Source of the DNA: Candidatus Methanophagales archaeon
GTDB lineage: Archaea > Halobacteriota > Syntropharchaeia > Alkanophagales > Methanospirareceae
NCBI GenBank assembly: GCA_030602585.1
Contig: JAUVZJ010000011.1
Span: forward strand, 1 to 45,133
Direction of reading: 5' to 3'
DNA: 45,133 nt
The translations under genes were made by a program, and so were the position numbers. Positions 32,677 through 40,119 of the stretch are shown here, one piece after another. Position 1 is the stretch's first letter. Each line of letters starts with the position of its first letter. A model generated the notes under the pieces. That model worked only from the letters and a program-made list of their open reading frames with translations. It was not told where the DNA came from and searched no databases.

Positions 32677-33788
32677 CTCACAACACCCCCGTATATCATC
32701 CCCATTACTGTTGAGACGATTATAACCAGAGCAATGTAGATGCCAGCCCTCTCCGATCCGATTGTCCTCCATATTACGACCATGTTTGGCAAGCTTAGAG
32801 AAGGTCCTGCGAGCAGAAGTGAGAGCGCGGGTCCCGAAGCCATCAATCCGGAGCTGTAACCGAAAAGATCCCCAACTATCGGGACCTCCAATAACGTCGG
32901 CATATACAATATCGCACCGATTATGGACGACAGAAAGCAAGAGAAGAATGAATTGTCTCCAAAATATGGTTTCATTATCTCCCCCACTGCAATTTGAGAG
33001 TCATGAGAGGGAGCATAAATCGCCGCAACACCGCTTATTATACCTATGACGAATACGCCTGCCAAAAGAATTGGGAATATCATCTTTGCGAGCCACCACG
33101 TCTCCGTCCCCCATTCTTTCACTTCCTCTCTCGAATAGTGGAAAATCAAGATAATTGCAACTCCTATCGTCATGAAATAGATGGTGGTGAGTTTCGTGAC
33201 CCATGAGATTAACCCTGACGCTCCAACGAGGAGTATCGCCACTAAAAGGATAAAAAACAGCAAAGTGATATACCAGGGTCTTCCCACCTCCGGGTCATCA
33301 GTCATGGCAGCCACTCTTACAACTTTCTTCTCCTCCTCCTCCTTCTTCACCCCTCGCTCAAATATCGTCGCCATGCTCAAGCCTATCACCACGGACATCG
33401 AAACAGCGCACACAGCCCTCGCAATCCCTATATTCAGACCGAGAACTCTTGCAGTAAGAACAATGGCTAACAGGTTTATCGCGGGTCCTGAGTATAAGAA
33501 AGCAATGGCGGGACCTATTCCCGCACCCCTTCTGTAAATACCTGCGAACATCGGGAGTACCGTGCAACTGCAAACTGCGAGAATAGTTCCTGAGATGGAC
33601 GCAACGCTGTAAGATAGCCACTTTTTCGCTTCCGCACCAAAGTATTTTAGTATAGCCTCTTTTGAGAAAAGAGCTGCAATTGCTCCGGCTATGAAGAAGG
33701 CAGGCACCAGACATGTCAGAACGTGAAGTGAGAGGTATTGCATCAGCGTATCCACGCCCGCCTTCAAAATTTCGTTTACCACGTTCAT
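32673..33788 (-). CDS. arsP: ArsP-type permease (DUF318 family), organoarsenical efflux candidate
   Basis: 371 aa with about ten membrane helices in two repeats separated by a charged cytoplasmic loop (ERGVKKEEEEKKV). LAVCSCTVLPMFAGIYRRGA carries the conserved Cys pair, and FLYSGPAINLLAIVLTAR the family's SGPAINL motif. A second repeat has SGPALSLLLAGPSLSLPNM. ArsP homologues export trivalent organoarsenicals. ATG 33788 is preferred over the one at 33815 because the ArsR-type palindrome (33790-33809) and TATA box (about 33815-33830) would otherwise lie in or next to the coding start. It is the first gene of the permease/Cys-rich/zinc-ribbon/acr3 operon. Confidence 0.82.
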   Translation of the reverse strand: MNVVNEILKAGVDTLMQYLSLHVLTCLVPAFFIAGAIAALFSKEAILKYFGAEAKKWLSYSVASISGTILAVCSCTVLPMFAGIYRRGAGIGPAIAFLYSGPAINLLAIVLTARVLGLNIGIARAVCAVSMSVVIGLSMATIFERGVKKEEEEKKVVRVAAMTDDPEVGRPWYITLLFFILLVAILLVGASGLISWVTKLTTIYFMTIGVAIILIFHYSREEVKEWGTETWWLAKMIFPILLAGVFVIGIISGVAAIYAPSHDSQIAVGEIMKPYFGDNSFFSCFLSSIIGAILYMPTLLEVPIVGDLFGYSSGLMASGPALSLLLAGPSLSLPNMVVIWRTIGSERAGIYIALVIIVSTVMGMIYGGVVR

Positions 33789-33789
33789 T

Positions 33790-33809
33790 ATTTCAAATAT
33801 ATTTGAAAT
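33790..33809. promoter_or_regulatory. ArsR operator-like palindrome, copy 2
   Basis: ATTTCAAATATATTTGAAAT is a perfect 20 bp palindrome directly before the ArsP-like ATG and about one TATA-to-start distance downstream of TATATAAATATA (minus sense). It differs at one base from the arsR copy. Confidence 0.75.
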
Positions 33810-33914
33810 ACCCATATATAAATATAATAAGCTTTTTCTCTTTTAGAGTATATTGAAATGTTTAGACACCGATAAGAGGTGGATATCAAAATTCAGGAAA
33901 CAAGTCAACGGCAA

Positions 33915-33954
33915 TATGATTTAAAAAATAAAAAGTGCGTGGCACTCCACGCAC
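33915..33954 (-). terminator. terminator of the DxDxDG protein gene
   Basis: Arms GTGCGTGG (33935-33942) and CCACGCAC (33947-33954) with a 4 nt loop are followed, in the minus sense, by TTTTTATTTTTTAAAT. It lies just after the 3' end of 33975-34232. Confidence 0.75.
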
Positions 33955-33974
33955 ATATTCTGTTTTAATAAAGC

Positions 33975-34232
33975 TCAACGATTGCACCCGCATCTATTAC
34001 CACGGTGCTTGCCGCTACCGTCCCGTGGCCGCACATAATCGTCGTCTTGACCGTTCGGTATGCCGTCACCATCATCGTCTCGGCCGTTTATGCCGAAGTT
34101 GTCACATACGCCATCGTTGTCGGCATCCACGTAGCGTAATCCGTTTCCCTGACCGTTACGGGCAACAGCAACTCCAATGGAAGTCGTTACCAGCGCCACG
34201 ATTAATATTCCTGCAATCCATTTTGTTTTCAT
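33975..34232 (-). CDS. small secreted Asp-rich (DxDxDG) putative Ca-binding protein
   Basis: 85 aa. A signal peptide (MKTKWIAGILIVALVTTSIG, ending near AVA) is followed by YVDADNDGVCDNFGINGRDD and DGDGIPNGQDDDY, repeats like those of EF-hand/dockerin or thrombospondin type-3 calcium loops. The C-terminus is KHRGNRCGCNR. Similar small proteins occur in many anaerobes with unknown function. AGGAGGTGGTATGAC precedes the start. It has its own terminator, so it is a single-gene unit. Confidence 0.72.
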   Translation of the reverse strand: MKTKWIAGILIVALVTTSIGVAVARNGQGNGLRYVDADNDGVCDNFGINGRDDDGDGIPNGQDDDYVRPRDGSGKHRGNRCGCNR

Positions 34233-34342
34233 TTTGTCATACCACCTCCTAAATTTTTTAACTTGTTTCCACGGTTATAGGTTAGAACTAACCCCTGATA
34301 AGCTTTTGTTTTCGCCCAGATTATACCCAAATCTCACCCAAA

Positions 34343-34663
34343 TCAAGATTTCAGACTTATATATAACAAGACCGACAACGCTACAAATTCAAATACATCT
34401 GGTAATATCCCGATCCAGCCCAAAGCATACATACGACGATAACCGCACGTATAATGGAATAATGGATTTGAAGTAATCGCGTGCATAATCAAAAGAACAA
34501 TAAAAGCGATCAACCCTAATGCGAATTTCGATTTTATCTGCTCGTAACTCCTTGCATAGATGAAAAGCAGACACAACAGTAGTATCAGGTTTCCAAGCGT
34601 TACCAACGCCTTGATATTCATGAGCAGCATGTCCTGCATAACCACTGGCGGCATCATTATCAC
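34343..34663 (-). CDS. small membrane protein paired with a winged-helix regulator
   Basis: 106 aa with three likely membrane helices (ALVTLGNLILLLCLLFIYAR, then FALGLIAFIVLLIMHAIT, then LPDVFEFVALSVLLYISL) and a short loop HYTCGYRRMYALG. Function unknown. It lies 36 nt after a small ArsR-like winged-helix gene. Membrane protein plus winged-helix pairs of this size recur in Euryarchaeota (recollection, not checked), which suggests a regulator-membrane partner unit. Confidence 0.65.
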   Translation of the reverse strand: MIMMPPVVMQDMLLMNIKALVTLGNLILLLCLLFIYARSYEQIKSKFALGLIAFIVLLIMHAITSNPLFHYTCGYRRMYALGWIGILPDVFEFVALSVLLYISLKS

Positions 34664-34699
34664 CTTCTATTCTATTTCTTTTTCGCTTTTAAATTTATT

Positions 34700-34972
34700 C
34701 TACATTTTATCCAAATATTCCTCGAAGACATCATACTCTTTTTCCATGTCCGAGGATAAGAAATACACGGTGCCATATCTCTCACCGGCTGATGTAATTA
34801 TCTTGTTATCCAAGAGAACCTTGAGATGATGCCTTACTGTTTTGTAATCCAATCCCAGTAACTCTGTTAACTGATTGGCGTTGTAGGGTCTATCCTTTAA
34901 TGCCCGGATAATACGAGCACGGTTCACACCCCCTTTTGTGCCAACAATCAGCCACCAGATTACACGCCTCAT
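34700..34972 (-). CDS. ArsR-like winged-helix transcription factor
   Basis: 90 aa. The winged helix is RARIIRALKDRPYNANQLTE then LLGLDYKTVRHHLKVLLDNK, with the wing IITSAGERYGTVYFLS and a C-terminal dimerisation helix (EYDVFEEYLDKM). No Cys metal site is present, so this is not an arsenic sensor. It probably controls its downstream membrane-protein partner. Confidence 0.82.
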   Translation of the reverse strand: MRRVIWWLIVGTKGGVNRARIIRALKDRPYNANQLTELLGLDYKTVRHHLKVLLDNKIITSAGERYGTVYFLSSDMEKEYDVFEEYLDKM

Positions 34973-35061
34973 GGATACTCAATAATCTTTTAGGAAAAAA
35001 GGAAAATAGCTTCTGTGATAATAAATTAACATTTTCAATTTCCATTTTGCATTGAGTACAG

Positions 35062-36291
35062 CTAACCCCCACTCACCCACGAAAGAATAACTATCTCTGC
35101 GTTACCTTCGACCTCTGTTTTTATACCCTGCAGATTTTTGATGTTCATCCCGTTGAGGTAAACGTTAAAAGAGCGCTTTATCTCGCCACCGTCTATTAAC
35201 CTCTCTCTGAATTCTTCCCCGTATTTTTCCGCCAGTCTCTCTAACACTTCTCTTATGGTTGTAGAACCGTCTAAATCCAGTTCCGTCTCTCTCGTTTTCG
35301 TCAACTCATGCAAAGCCAGCGGGAATTTCACTTTCACAGGTTCTGAACCTTTTTCTTCTTTTACCTCTTCCCCTAATTCTGAAATCCCGACCAGACTATG
35401 TCGCAGTTTGAAGTCCCACTCTTCTTTCTTCCAATCCTCCATCACGCTTTCACGAGGTCTAACGTGGTTCAGCCATGATAAACGGTCCTCTGCCTGGTCT
35501 TTCATACCTCTTCGCTTGACTGTCAGGTCTGGATAAACCGTTATCCAGGTCTTTTGTGGCGGTGGCGTGGGATATTCACGATAACAACTACGGCTAATTA
35601 TAGCATTCGGAAGATACTTCAAAGCGATTTCGTAAGCACGCTCCATTTCTTCCAGCGTGGGTCGTTTCGTTACCTTTTCATAAGCGAAAACAGGTACAAA
35701 CGGATTTATACGGTATTTTATGTTTTTATTTAACGAAGCGAAGGACATCGCTATTTTCTCTATCTCCGCATCATCAACAATCCCGGGCATGTAAATCGTT
35801 TGAACAAGCAGTTCTATCCCGGAAGCGTTCAACTTTTCAATTGCTCTCAACACAGGCTTGTTGGATTTACCGGTGTACCACCTGTGAATGTCCTCGGAAA
35901 AAGCCTTCAGATCAACATGCGCCTCGGTCAAGCCCGCCTCTTCCAGCTCATGAACATAATTCTCATCCACCCCTAATTCATAACCGTTTGTCATCAACAC
36001 GATTTTTTCAAATCCTTTTTCTTTTAATCCTTTGACCAAGCTCAATAAATAAGCCCTGTCAAGGGTAGGTTCGCCACCGGTAATCATCGCCTCCGAAGGA
36101 ACTTTCCCATAGTAGTTCAGGCATGCTTTCTCCATTCTCTCAAGGGTCTCCTCGGCGGTGAGCAGTGTCCCTCCTCCATCTCGTGCAGGTCTGAAACAGC
36201 CTTTACAGCGGAAATTGCAGCCTGTAAGCATGAACCAGACCCTTGGTTCTATCTCCGAAAGCGTGAAATACTGCAACCCTCTTTTGTTCAT
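35062..36291 (-). CDS. radical SAM enzyme fused to a C-terminal MoaD/ThiS-like domain
   Basis: 409 aa. The N-terminal radical SAM domain has LTGCNFRCKGCFRPARDGGG (C25, C29, C32), then MITGGEPTLD and VLMTNGYEL, then AHVDLKAFS. Residues about 317-409 form a ubiquitin-like domain: VKVKFPLALHEL, then STTIREVLERLAEKYGEEFR, then FNVYLNGMNI and EIVILSWVSGG, ending in the diglycine of sulfur carriers. Sulfur-carrier and radical SAM genes are found next to tungsten aldehyde:ferredoxin oxidoreductase genes elsewhere, but none is in this window. The domain architecture suggests a self-contained cofactor or sulfur-insertion step. ATG 36291 is preferred to a GTG at 36303 because AAAAGGTG then lies at normal distance. 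Confidence 0.82.
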   Translation of the reverse strand: MNKRGLQYFTLSEIEPRVWFMLTGCNFRCKGCFRPARDGGGTLLTAEETLERMEKACLNYYGKVPSEAMITGGEPTLDRAYLLSLVKGLKEKGFEKIVLMTNGYELGVDENYVHELEEAGLTEAHVDLKAFSEDIHRWYTGKSNKPVLRAIEKLNASGIELLVQTIYMPGIVDDAEIEKIAMSFASLNKNIKYRINPFVPVFAYEKVTKRPTLEEMERAYEIALKYLPNAIISRSCYREYPTPPPQKTWITVYPDLTVKRRGMKDQAEDRLSWLNHVRPRESVMEDWKKEEWDFKLRHSLVGISELGEEVKEEKGSEPVKVKFPLALHELTKTRETELDLDGSTTIREVLERLAEKYGEEFRERLIDGGEIKRSFNVYLNGMNIKNLQGIKTEVEGNAEIVILSWVSGG

Positions 36292-36391
36292 ATCCCGTAT
36301 CACACCTTTTACGTATAATAGTAGTTATAATAAACCATGATGAAATTGTATGAAATGCCATAATTGAGAAGGAGGGTGAAAAAATGAAGGG

Positions 36392-36661
36392 CTAATTTTC
36401 AAATTTTTCAAGCCTATGTAACACCCGGTCCTGTGATATACCCAATTTCGTCGCTATCTCTTTTACTCCATACCCTTCTTCTCTTAGCCTGAATATCTCT
36501 TCTGTCTGCTTTGCTTTACTCCTTTTCCTTATAGATGCGTCATTTATACTTACAATTTTAATGCCATCGTCAAAGACGCTTACTGAAGTTTCAATCCTCG
36601 CATTTCCTTTGAACTGGTACCTCTTCATAGCGTCCATATCCCAGACCGAAACCGCACGCAA
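36392..36661 (-). CDS. small helix-turn-helix protein
   Basis: 89 aa (78 if it starts at the ATG at 36628). A beta-rich N-terminal part (RYQFKGNARIETSVSVFDDG then IKIVSINDA) is followed by a basic linker. A resolvase/sigma-4-like HTH, TEEIFRLREEGYGVKEIATK then LGISQDRVLHRL, ends the protein. Probably a DNA-binding regulator; target unknown. There is no strong ribosome site at either start. It lies between two divergent or separate units. Confidence 0.6.
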   Translation of the reverse strand: MRAVSVWDMDAMKRYQFKGNARIETSVSVFDDGIKIVSINDASIRKRSKAKQTEEIFRLREEGYGVKEIATKLGISQDRVLHRLEKFEN

Positions 36662-36760
36662 CCTTAGGGTTCACCTTTAGATTCTTCCACTACTTCTTTC
36701 ATCTTTCCTGTGATTTTTTCCATAATATAAAATTTACGCTTTAAGCAAAAATCGAAAACT

Positions 36761-36772
36761 TTTTATAACGTC
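36761..36772 (+). promoter_or_regulatory. TATA box for the GlcG-like gene
   Basis: CTTTTTATAACG with purine-rich CGAAAA just upstream (BRE-like) lies about 80 nt before the gene start, leaving a leader that holds AGGAGGT. Confidence 0.5.
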
Positions 36773-36850
36773 TTTATGCAAAAAGGTATAGGTGCCGTGC
36801 TATAAAAGGGCACAAAGTAAAGACGGGAAAATAGGAGGTATGTGAATAAA

Positions 36851-37252
36851 ATGGAGTTAACCTTGGAAGAAGCGAAGAAGGTTGTAGCGGGGGCGGAAGC
36901 AAAAGCGGCAGAGATAGGTGTGCCAATGAACATCGCAGTTGTGGATGTAGGTGGGAACTCAATGGCTTCTGAAAGGATGGATAAGGCATGGTTAGGGAGC
37001 ATAAACATAGCCATAAACAAGGGATTTACGGCTGTTGCGTTCAATATGACGACCGAAGACTTAGGTAAAGCGTCACAGCCTGAACAATCGCTTTTTGGCA
37101 TACACGCATCGAACGACGGTAGATTGATAATATTCGGAGGAGGAATCCCGCTGAGGAAAAACGGTGTGCTTGTAGGTGCAATTGGTGTCAGTGGAGGAGC
37201 AGTACCTGAAGACATAGAAGTTGCAGAAGCTGGCGTAAAGGATTTTAAGTAA
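36851..37252 (+). CDS. GlcG/HbpS-like protein (DUF336 family)
   Basis: 133 aa, the normal family length. The N-terminal MELTLEEAKKVVAGAEAKAA, then NIAVVDVGGNSMASERMDKA and then GGGIPLRKNGVLVGAIGVSG are the family signature. Members bind haem (HbpS) or accompany glycolate, diol and other catabolic genes (GlcG); the biochemical role is unclear. ATG 36851 follows AGGAGGT by 10 nt and is preferred to the GTG at 36842. It is followed by a T-rich stretch (37276-37285), then the aquaporin gene. Confidence 0.85.
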   Translation: MELTLEEAKKVVAGAEAKAAEIGVPMNIAVVDVGGNSMASERMDKAWLGSINIAINKGFTAVAFNMTTEDLGKASQPEQSLFGIHASNDGRLIIFGGGIPLRKNGVLVGAIGVSGGAVPEDIEVAEAGVKDFK

Positions 37253-37308
37253 AAAACTCGGCTTCTCCCCTTTTTTATTTTTTTTGAATAAATACAGGAG
37301 ATAAGTTT

Positions 37309-38064
37309 ATGGAAGCGGAACAAACTCTTCTAAAGAAGTGCTTGGCAGAGTTGATAGGGACGTTCATTCTCGTATATATAGGAGCAGGCGCGGCTGCTAT
37401 CACTCTTCTGCTTGCAAAAGGAGAGACATGGCAATCCGATTTTTCTATTGGGATAGGTGCTCTCGGTGGTCTTGGTGATTGGTTAGCAATAGGAATCGCT
37501 TTTGCTATTGCAGTAGCCGCATCAATTTACATCTTTGGGCATATATCAGGGTGTCATATCAACCCCGCAGTGACGATAGCTTTATGGGCTGTAAAGAGAT
37601 TTCCGGGTAAAGAGGTCATTCCTTATATTAGTTCCCAGTTGATAGGTGCTACTCTGGCAAGCACTTTTTTCGTTACAATAGTGGGTAAACGTGCAGCAAC
37701 AGATGGAGGTTGCGGCGCCACCGCATTATTTCCGGGTATAAGCTATGCGCAAGGTATTTTAAATGAGGCAGTGATTACGTTCTTTTTGATGCTCACGATC
37801 ATGGCATTGGCAGTTGATGAAAGGACACCAAAGCATTTCGCTGGCTTAATCATTGGTCTGGTAGTAGGTGCTGGCATAATCACCACAGGTAACATTACCG
37901 GGGCGTCATTTAATCCCGCAAGAACCTTTGGACCATATCTCGGAAATACTTTGTTTGGTGGTCCGAATCTTTGGGCTCAGTTCCCGATATACATCATAGG
38001 TCCCGTAATTGGAGCAATTATTGCCGCTTTCTTATACACATACATAGCGGGACTTAAAACTTAA
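37309..38064 (+). CDS. aquaporin / MIP-family channel
   Basis: 251 aa with six membrane helices and two re-entrant NPA loops: GHISGCHINPAVTIALWAVK and TGASFNPARTFGPYLG. The second NPA is followed by the conserved Arg of the selectivity filter. The length and periplasmic insertions fit archaeal AqpM-like channels, which pass water and small neutral solutes, possibly glycerol, H2S or As(OH)3. In some organisms such a channel is paired with arsenic genes, but here the ars island is 3.5 kb away. A T-run and the weak AGGAG before the ATG suggest it can be made apart from the GlcG-like gene. Confidence 0.92.
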   Translation: MEAEQTLLKKCLAELIGTFILVYIGAGAAAITLLLAKGETWQSDFSIGIGALGGLGDWLAIGIAFAIAVAASIYIFGHISGCHINPAVTIALWAVKRFPGKEVIPYISSQLIGATLASTFFVTIVGKRAATDGGCGATALFPGISYAQGILNEAVITFFLMLTIMALAVDERTPKHFAGLIIGLVVGAGIITTGNITGASFNPARTFGPYLGNTLFGGPNLWAQFPIYIIGPVIGAIIAAFLYTYIAGLKT

Positions 38065-38146
38065 ATTGCCTGATTATACGCGCTTCCTCAACTCAACCGC
38101 AGATGCTCTGCCAGTCTTAGGGCTTTTCAAAACAACAAAGGTGAAA

Positions 38147-39031
38147 ATGAATAATAAAATATTCCCGGTAGCGGTAACGGCGCTCGTGATGCTTTCGGCT
38201 TTCGCTGGTGCAGGTATGCAAAACGCATCTGCCTACAATCCTGCTGATGCGGATAATGCGATAAAAATCGTTCCGTTGAGCACGGATAAAGACGTATATC
38301 ATTTGGGCGAGAATATGGAGATAGTTTTAGTAGTGCATTCACCGGGAAACGTAAGCAACGTTCTCATCGAGGTTTCGGGCTTGAAGGGCAGGCATGGACT
38401 CGACCTGATTTCTTTTTCGAGGGAAGCGAACCTGACATCGGGAGAGAATAAAATGACTTTTAGCTCCAGGATACCTTCTTGCGGGTGCGCAGTGAGTTAT
38501 GGGAACTATTTCATCAATGCCTCTGTGGCGTATGGTCATGGCGACGAAGTCGTGATCGTGAATGCAACGCACAGTATAGTGCTGACACGCCGTGGTCAAA
38601 TAACATACCAAATAACATACGCGAACATCACAGGTGAGGTGGCAAAGCGAATGATTGAATCCGAAGATGTCACTTTACTGGATGTGAGAACGGAGGAGGA
38701 GTATCACACAGCGCATATAGAGGGCGCAACATTGATTCCTGTCGCAGAGCTAAGTAATAGAACGGAAGAACTGAATAAGAGTAAGAAAATCGTTGTTTAT
38801 TGCAGAAGTGGTCATCGGAGTGCAATAGCCAGCGGTATTCTCATAGAGCATGGATTTGAAGAGGTTTACAATGTGCTTGGCGGGATAAACGCCTGGGAAG
38901 AAAGAGGGTATCCCGTTGTTTCTACCGCAACTCCAACCCCTGAGCAGCCAGGATTTGAAACAGTTCTTGCAATTGCGGCATTGTTTGCCGTTGCCTATTT
39001 GATAAATCGGAGGAAGGTATCTTTTAAGTGA
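38147..39031 (+). CDS. surface-anchored rhodanese-domain protein with PGF-CTERM signal
   Basis: 294 aa. Residues 1-29 are a signal peptide, and about 35-150 a beta-sandwich domain (IVPLSTDKDVYHLGENMEIV) with SCGCAV. Residues about 163-258 form a rhodanese domain with the active-site loop VVYCRSGHRSA (C219) and LLDVRTEEEYHTAHIEGA. A short Thr-Pro linker leads to QPGFETVLAIAALFAVAYLI plus basic residues, the archaeosortase signal. A sulfurtransferase held outside the cell is unusual and suggests handling of extracellular sulfane sulfur. ATG 38147 (AAAGGTG just upstream) is preferred over earlier in-frame starts because it begins the signal peptide. Confidence 0.85.
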   Translation: MNNKIFPVAVTALVMLSAFAGAGMQNASAYNPADADNAIKIVPLSTDKDVYHLGENMEIVLVVHSPGNVSNVLIEVSGLKGRHGLDLISFSREANLTSGENKMTFSSRIPSCGCAVSYGNYFINASVAYGHGDEVVIVNATHSIVLTRRGQITYQITYANITGEVAKRMIESEDVTLLDVRTEEEYHTAHIEGATLIPVAELSNRTEELNKSKKIVVYCRSGHRSAIASGILIEHGFEEVYNVLGGINAWEERGYPVVSTATPTPEQPGFETVLAIAALFAVAYLINRRKVSFK

Positions 39032-39078
39032 ACCGGGAAATGTAATGTAAGGACAAAATTGAAGTAGTATTAGCATAA

Positions 39079-39687
39079 ATGAGAAACATGCAGGGGTTAT
39101 ATAAGAAAGGTCTCCACCTTGAATATTTTACTGTCGGATATAATATTGTGGAGGCAGTTGCCTCGATTGGGTTTGGAATCCTTGCTGGCAGTATTGCTCT
39201 GGTTGGTTTCGGACTTGACAGTATAGTTGAATCGCTTTCTGGATTTGTCTTAATCTGGCGTTTGAGACGGCACGGAAAAATATCCAAAGACAGAGAAGAA
39301 AAAGTAGAAAAAAGAGCAATGAAATTCGTTGCCATAACTTTCTTTGTGCTGGGTGCCTATGTTTTATACGAATCTATAAAGAAGTTAATGTTTATGGAAA
39401 TCCCTGAACCCTCCTTGCCTGGAATAGTAATAGCGAGTGTTTCGATTATTGTAATGCCCATATTGACATTGCAGAAGTATAATGTAGGTAAGCAAATCAA
39501 TAGTAAAGCGCTAATTGCTGATTCAAAAGAAACACTGGCATGTGCTTTTCTTTCTTTAGCGTTACTTTTGGGACTGGGGTTAAACTATTTGTTTGGTCTC
39601 TGGCAGGCGGATCCCGTGGTCGGCATAATAATTGTAATATTTTTATTTAGAGAAGGATTAAAAGGGTGGGAAGAATCAAACGAATAA
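39079..39687 (+). CDS. cation-diffusion-facilitator-like membrane protein with altered metal ligands
   Basis: 202 aa with six membrane helices. The fold and order match CDF transporters: LVGFGLDSIVESLS in helix 2 and LIADSKETLACAFLSL in helix 5 stand where Zn transporters have HxxxD pairs, here replaced by DxxxE and ExxxC. The C-terminal cytoplasmic domain is missing. The cargo may be other than zinc, or the protein may not transport metal. There is no strong ribosome site; the gene starts 47 nt after the rhodanese gene. Confidence 0.72.
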   Translation: MRNMQGLYKKGLHLEYFTVGYNIVEAVASIGFGILAGSIALVGFGLDSIVESLSGFVLIWRLRRHGKISKDREEKVEKRAMKFVAITFFVLGAYVLYESIKKLMFMEIPEPSLPGIVIASVSIIVMPILTLQKYNVGKQINSKALIADSKETLACAFLSLALLLGLGLNYLFGLWQADPVVGIIIVIFLFREGLKGWEESNE

Positions 39688-39689
39688 AA

Positions 39690-39926
39690 ATGAAAATCAA
39701 AATAGAAATAGGAGATGAGGAGTTTACGGCAACGCTTACGAAGGAATTCTCGCCGAAGACGGTGGAAAAGATAGTGGAAGCTGCCGTAGCGGTAAAAGGA
39801 AAACGAAAAGGAATAACCGTTTGCTTAGTCCACAAAAACCCAAGACATTTTGAGCCTGTAAAAGAAGATATGGACAAAAAGCATGGAATCTCAGTCCTTA
39901 AACCTGGGGAATACGTTGACCCATAA
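39690..39926 (+). CDS. small protein with DUF3830/cyclophilin-like N-terminus
   Basis: 78 aa. MKIKIEIGDEEFTATLTKEF then SPKTVEKIVEA resembles the first strands and helix of the cyclophilin-like DUF3830 family. The remainder (KGKRKGITVCLVHKNPRHFE) does not match and the protein is only half the family length. It may be truncated, chimeric or a distinct small family. It starts 2 nt after the upstream gene's stop; an in-frame GTG at 39666 would overlap that gene. Confidence 0.5.
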   Translation: MKIKIEIGDEEFTATLTKEFSPKTVEKIVEAAVAVKGKRKGITVCLVHKNPRHFEPVKEDMDKKHGISVLKPGEYVDP

Positions 39927-40119
39927 ATATCAACCACTCACCATTTTCATAAATCGTAACGCAAATACAATATCTTGCGACCTTGCTTGCGAAACCACAG
40001 ACCCCGACTTTAACTTTGACCATCTGCCGTGCCGATGAGAAATCTATAAATTATTTATGGTTTAAGTTTAAGATATAGCATAATCATATATCCATATATA
40101 AAAATAAGGAGACGATATA

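Noticed and set aside
32677-32940. Upstream extension of the Cys-rich protein frame
   Set aside because: It lies inside the ArsP-like coding region in another frame, and the ATGA overlap at 32676 gives a better start.
33358-33714. Open frame on the minus strand within the ArsP-like gene
   Set aside because: Composition is unlike real proteins and it overlaps a clearly conserved permease in a different frame.
36763-37323. Long minus-strand frame opposite the GlcG-like gene
   Set aside because: Antisense to a well-conserved protein with its own promoter and ribosome site; the Ser/Pro-rich translation has no domain.
37309-38064. Aquaporin considered as part of the arsenic island (AqpS-like arsenite channel)
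   Set aside because: It is on the other strand, 3.5 kb beyond the ArsR-palindrome operon, with no palindrome in front; its filter residues do not single out arsenite.
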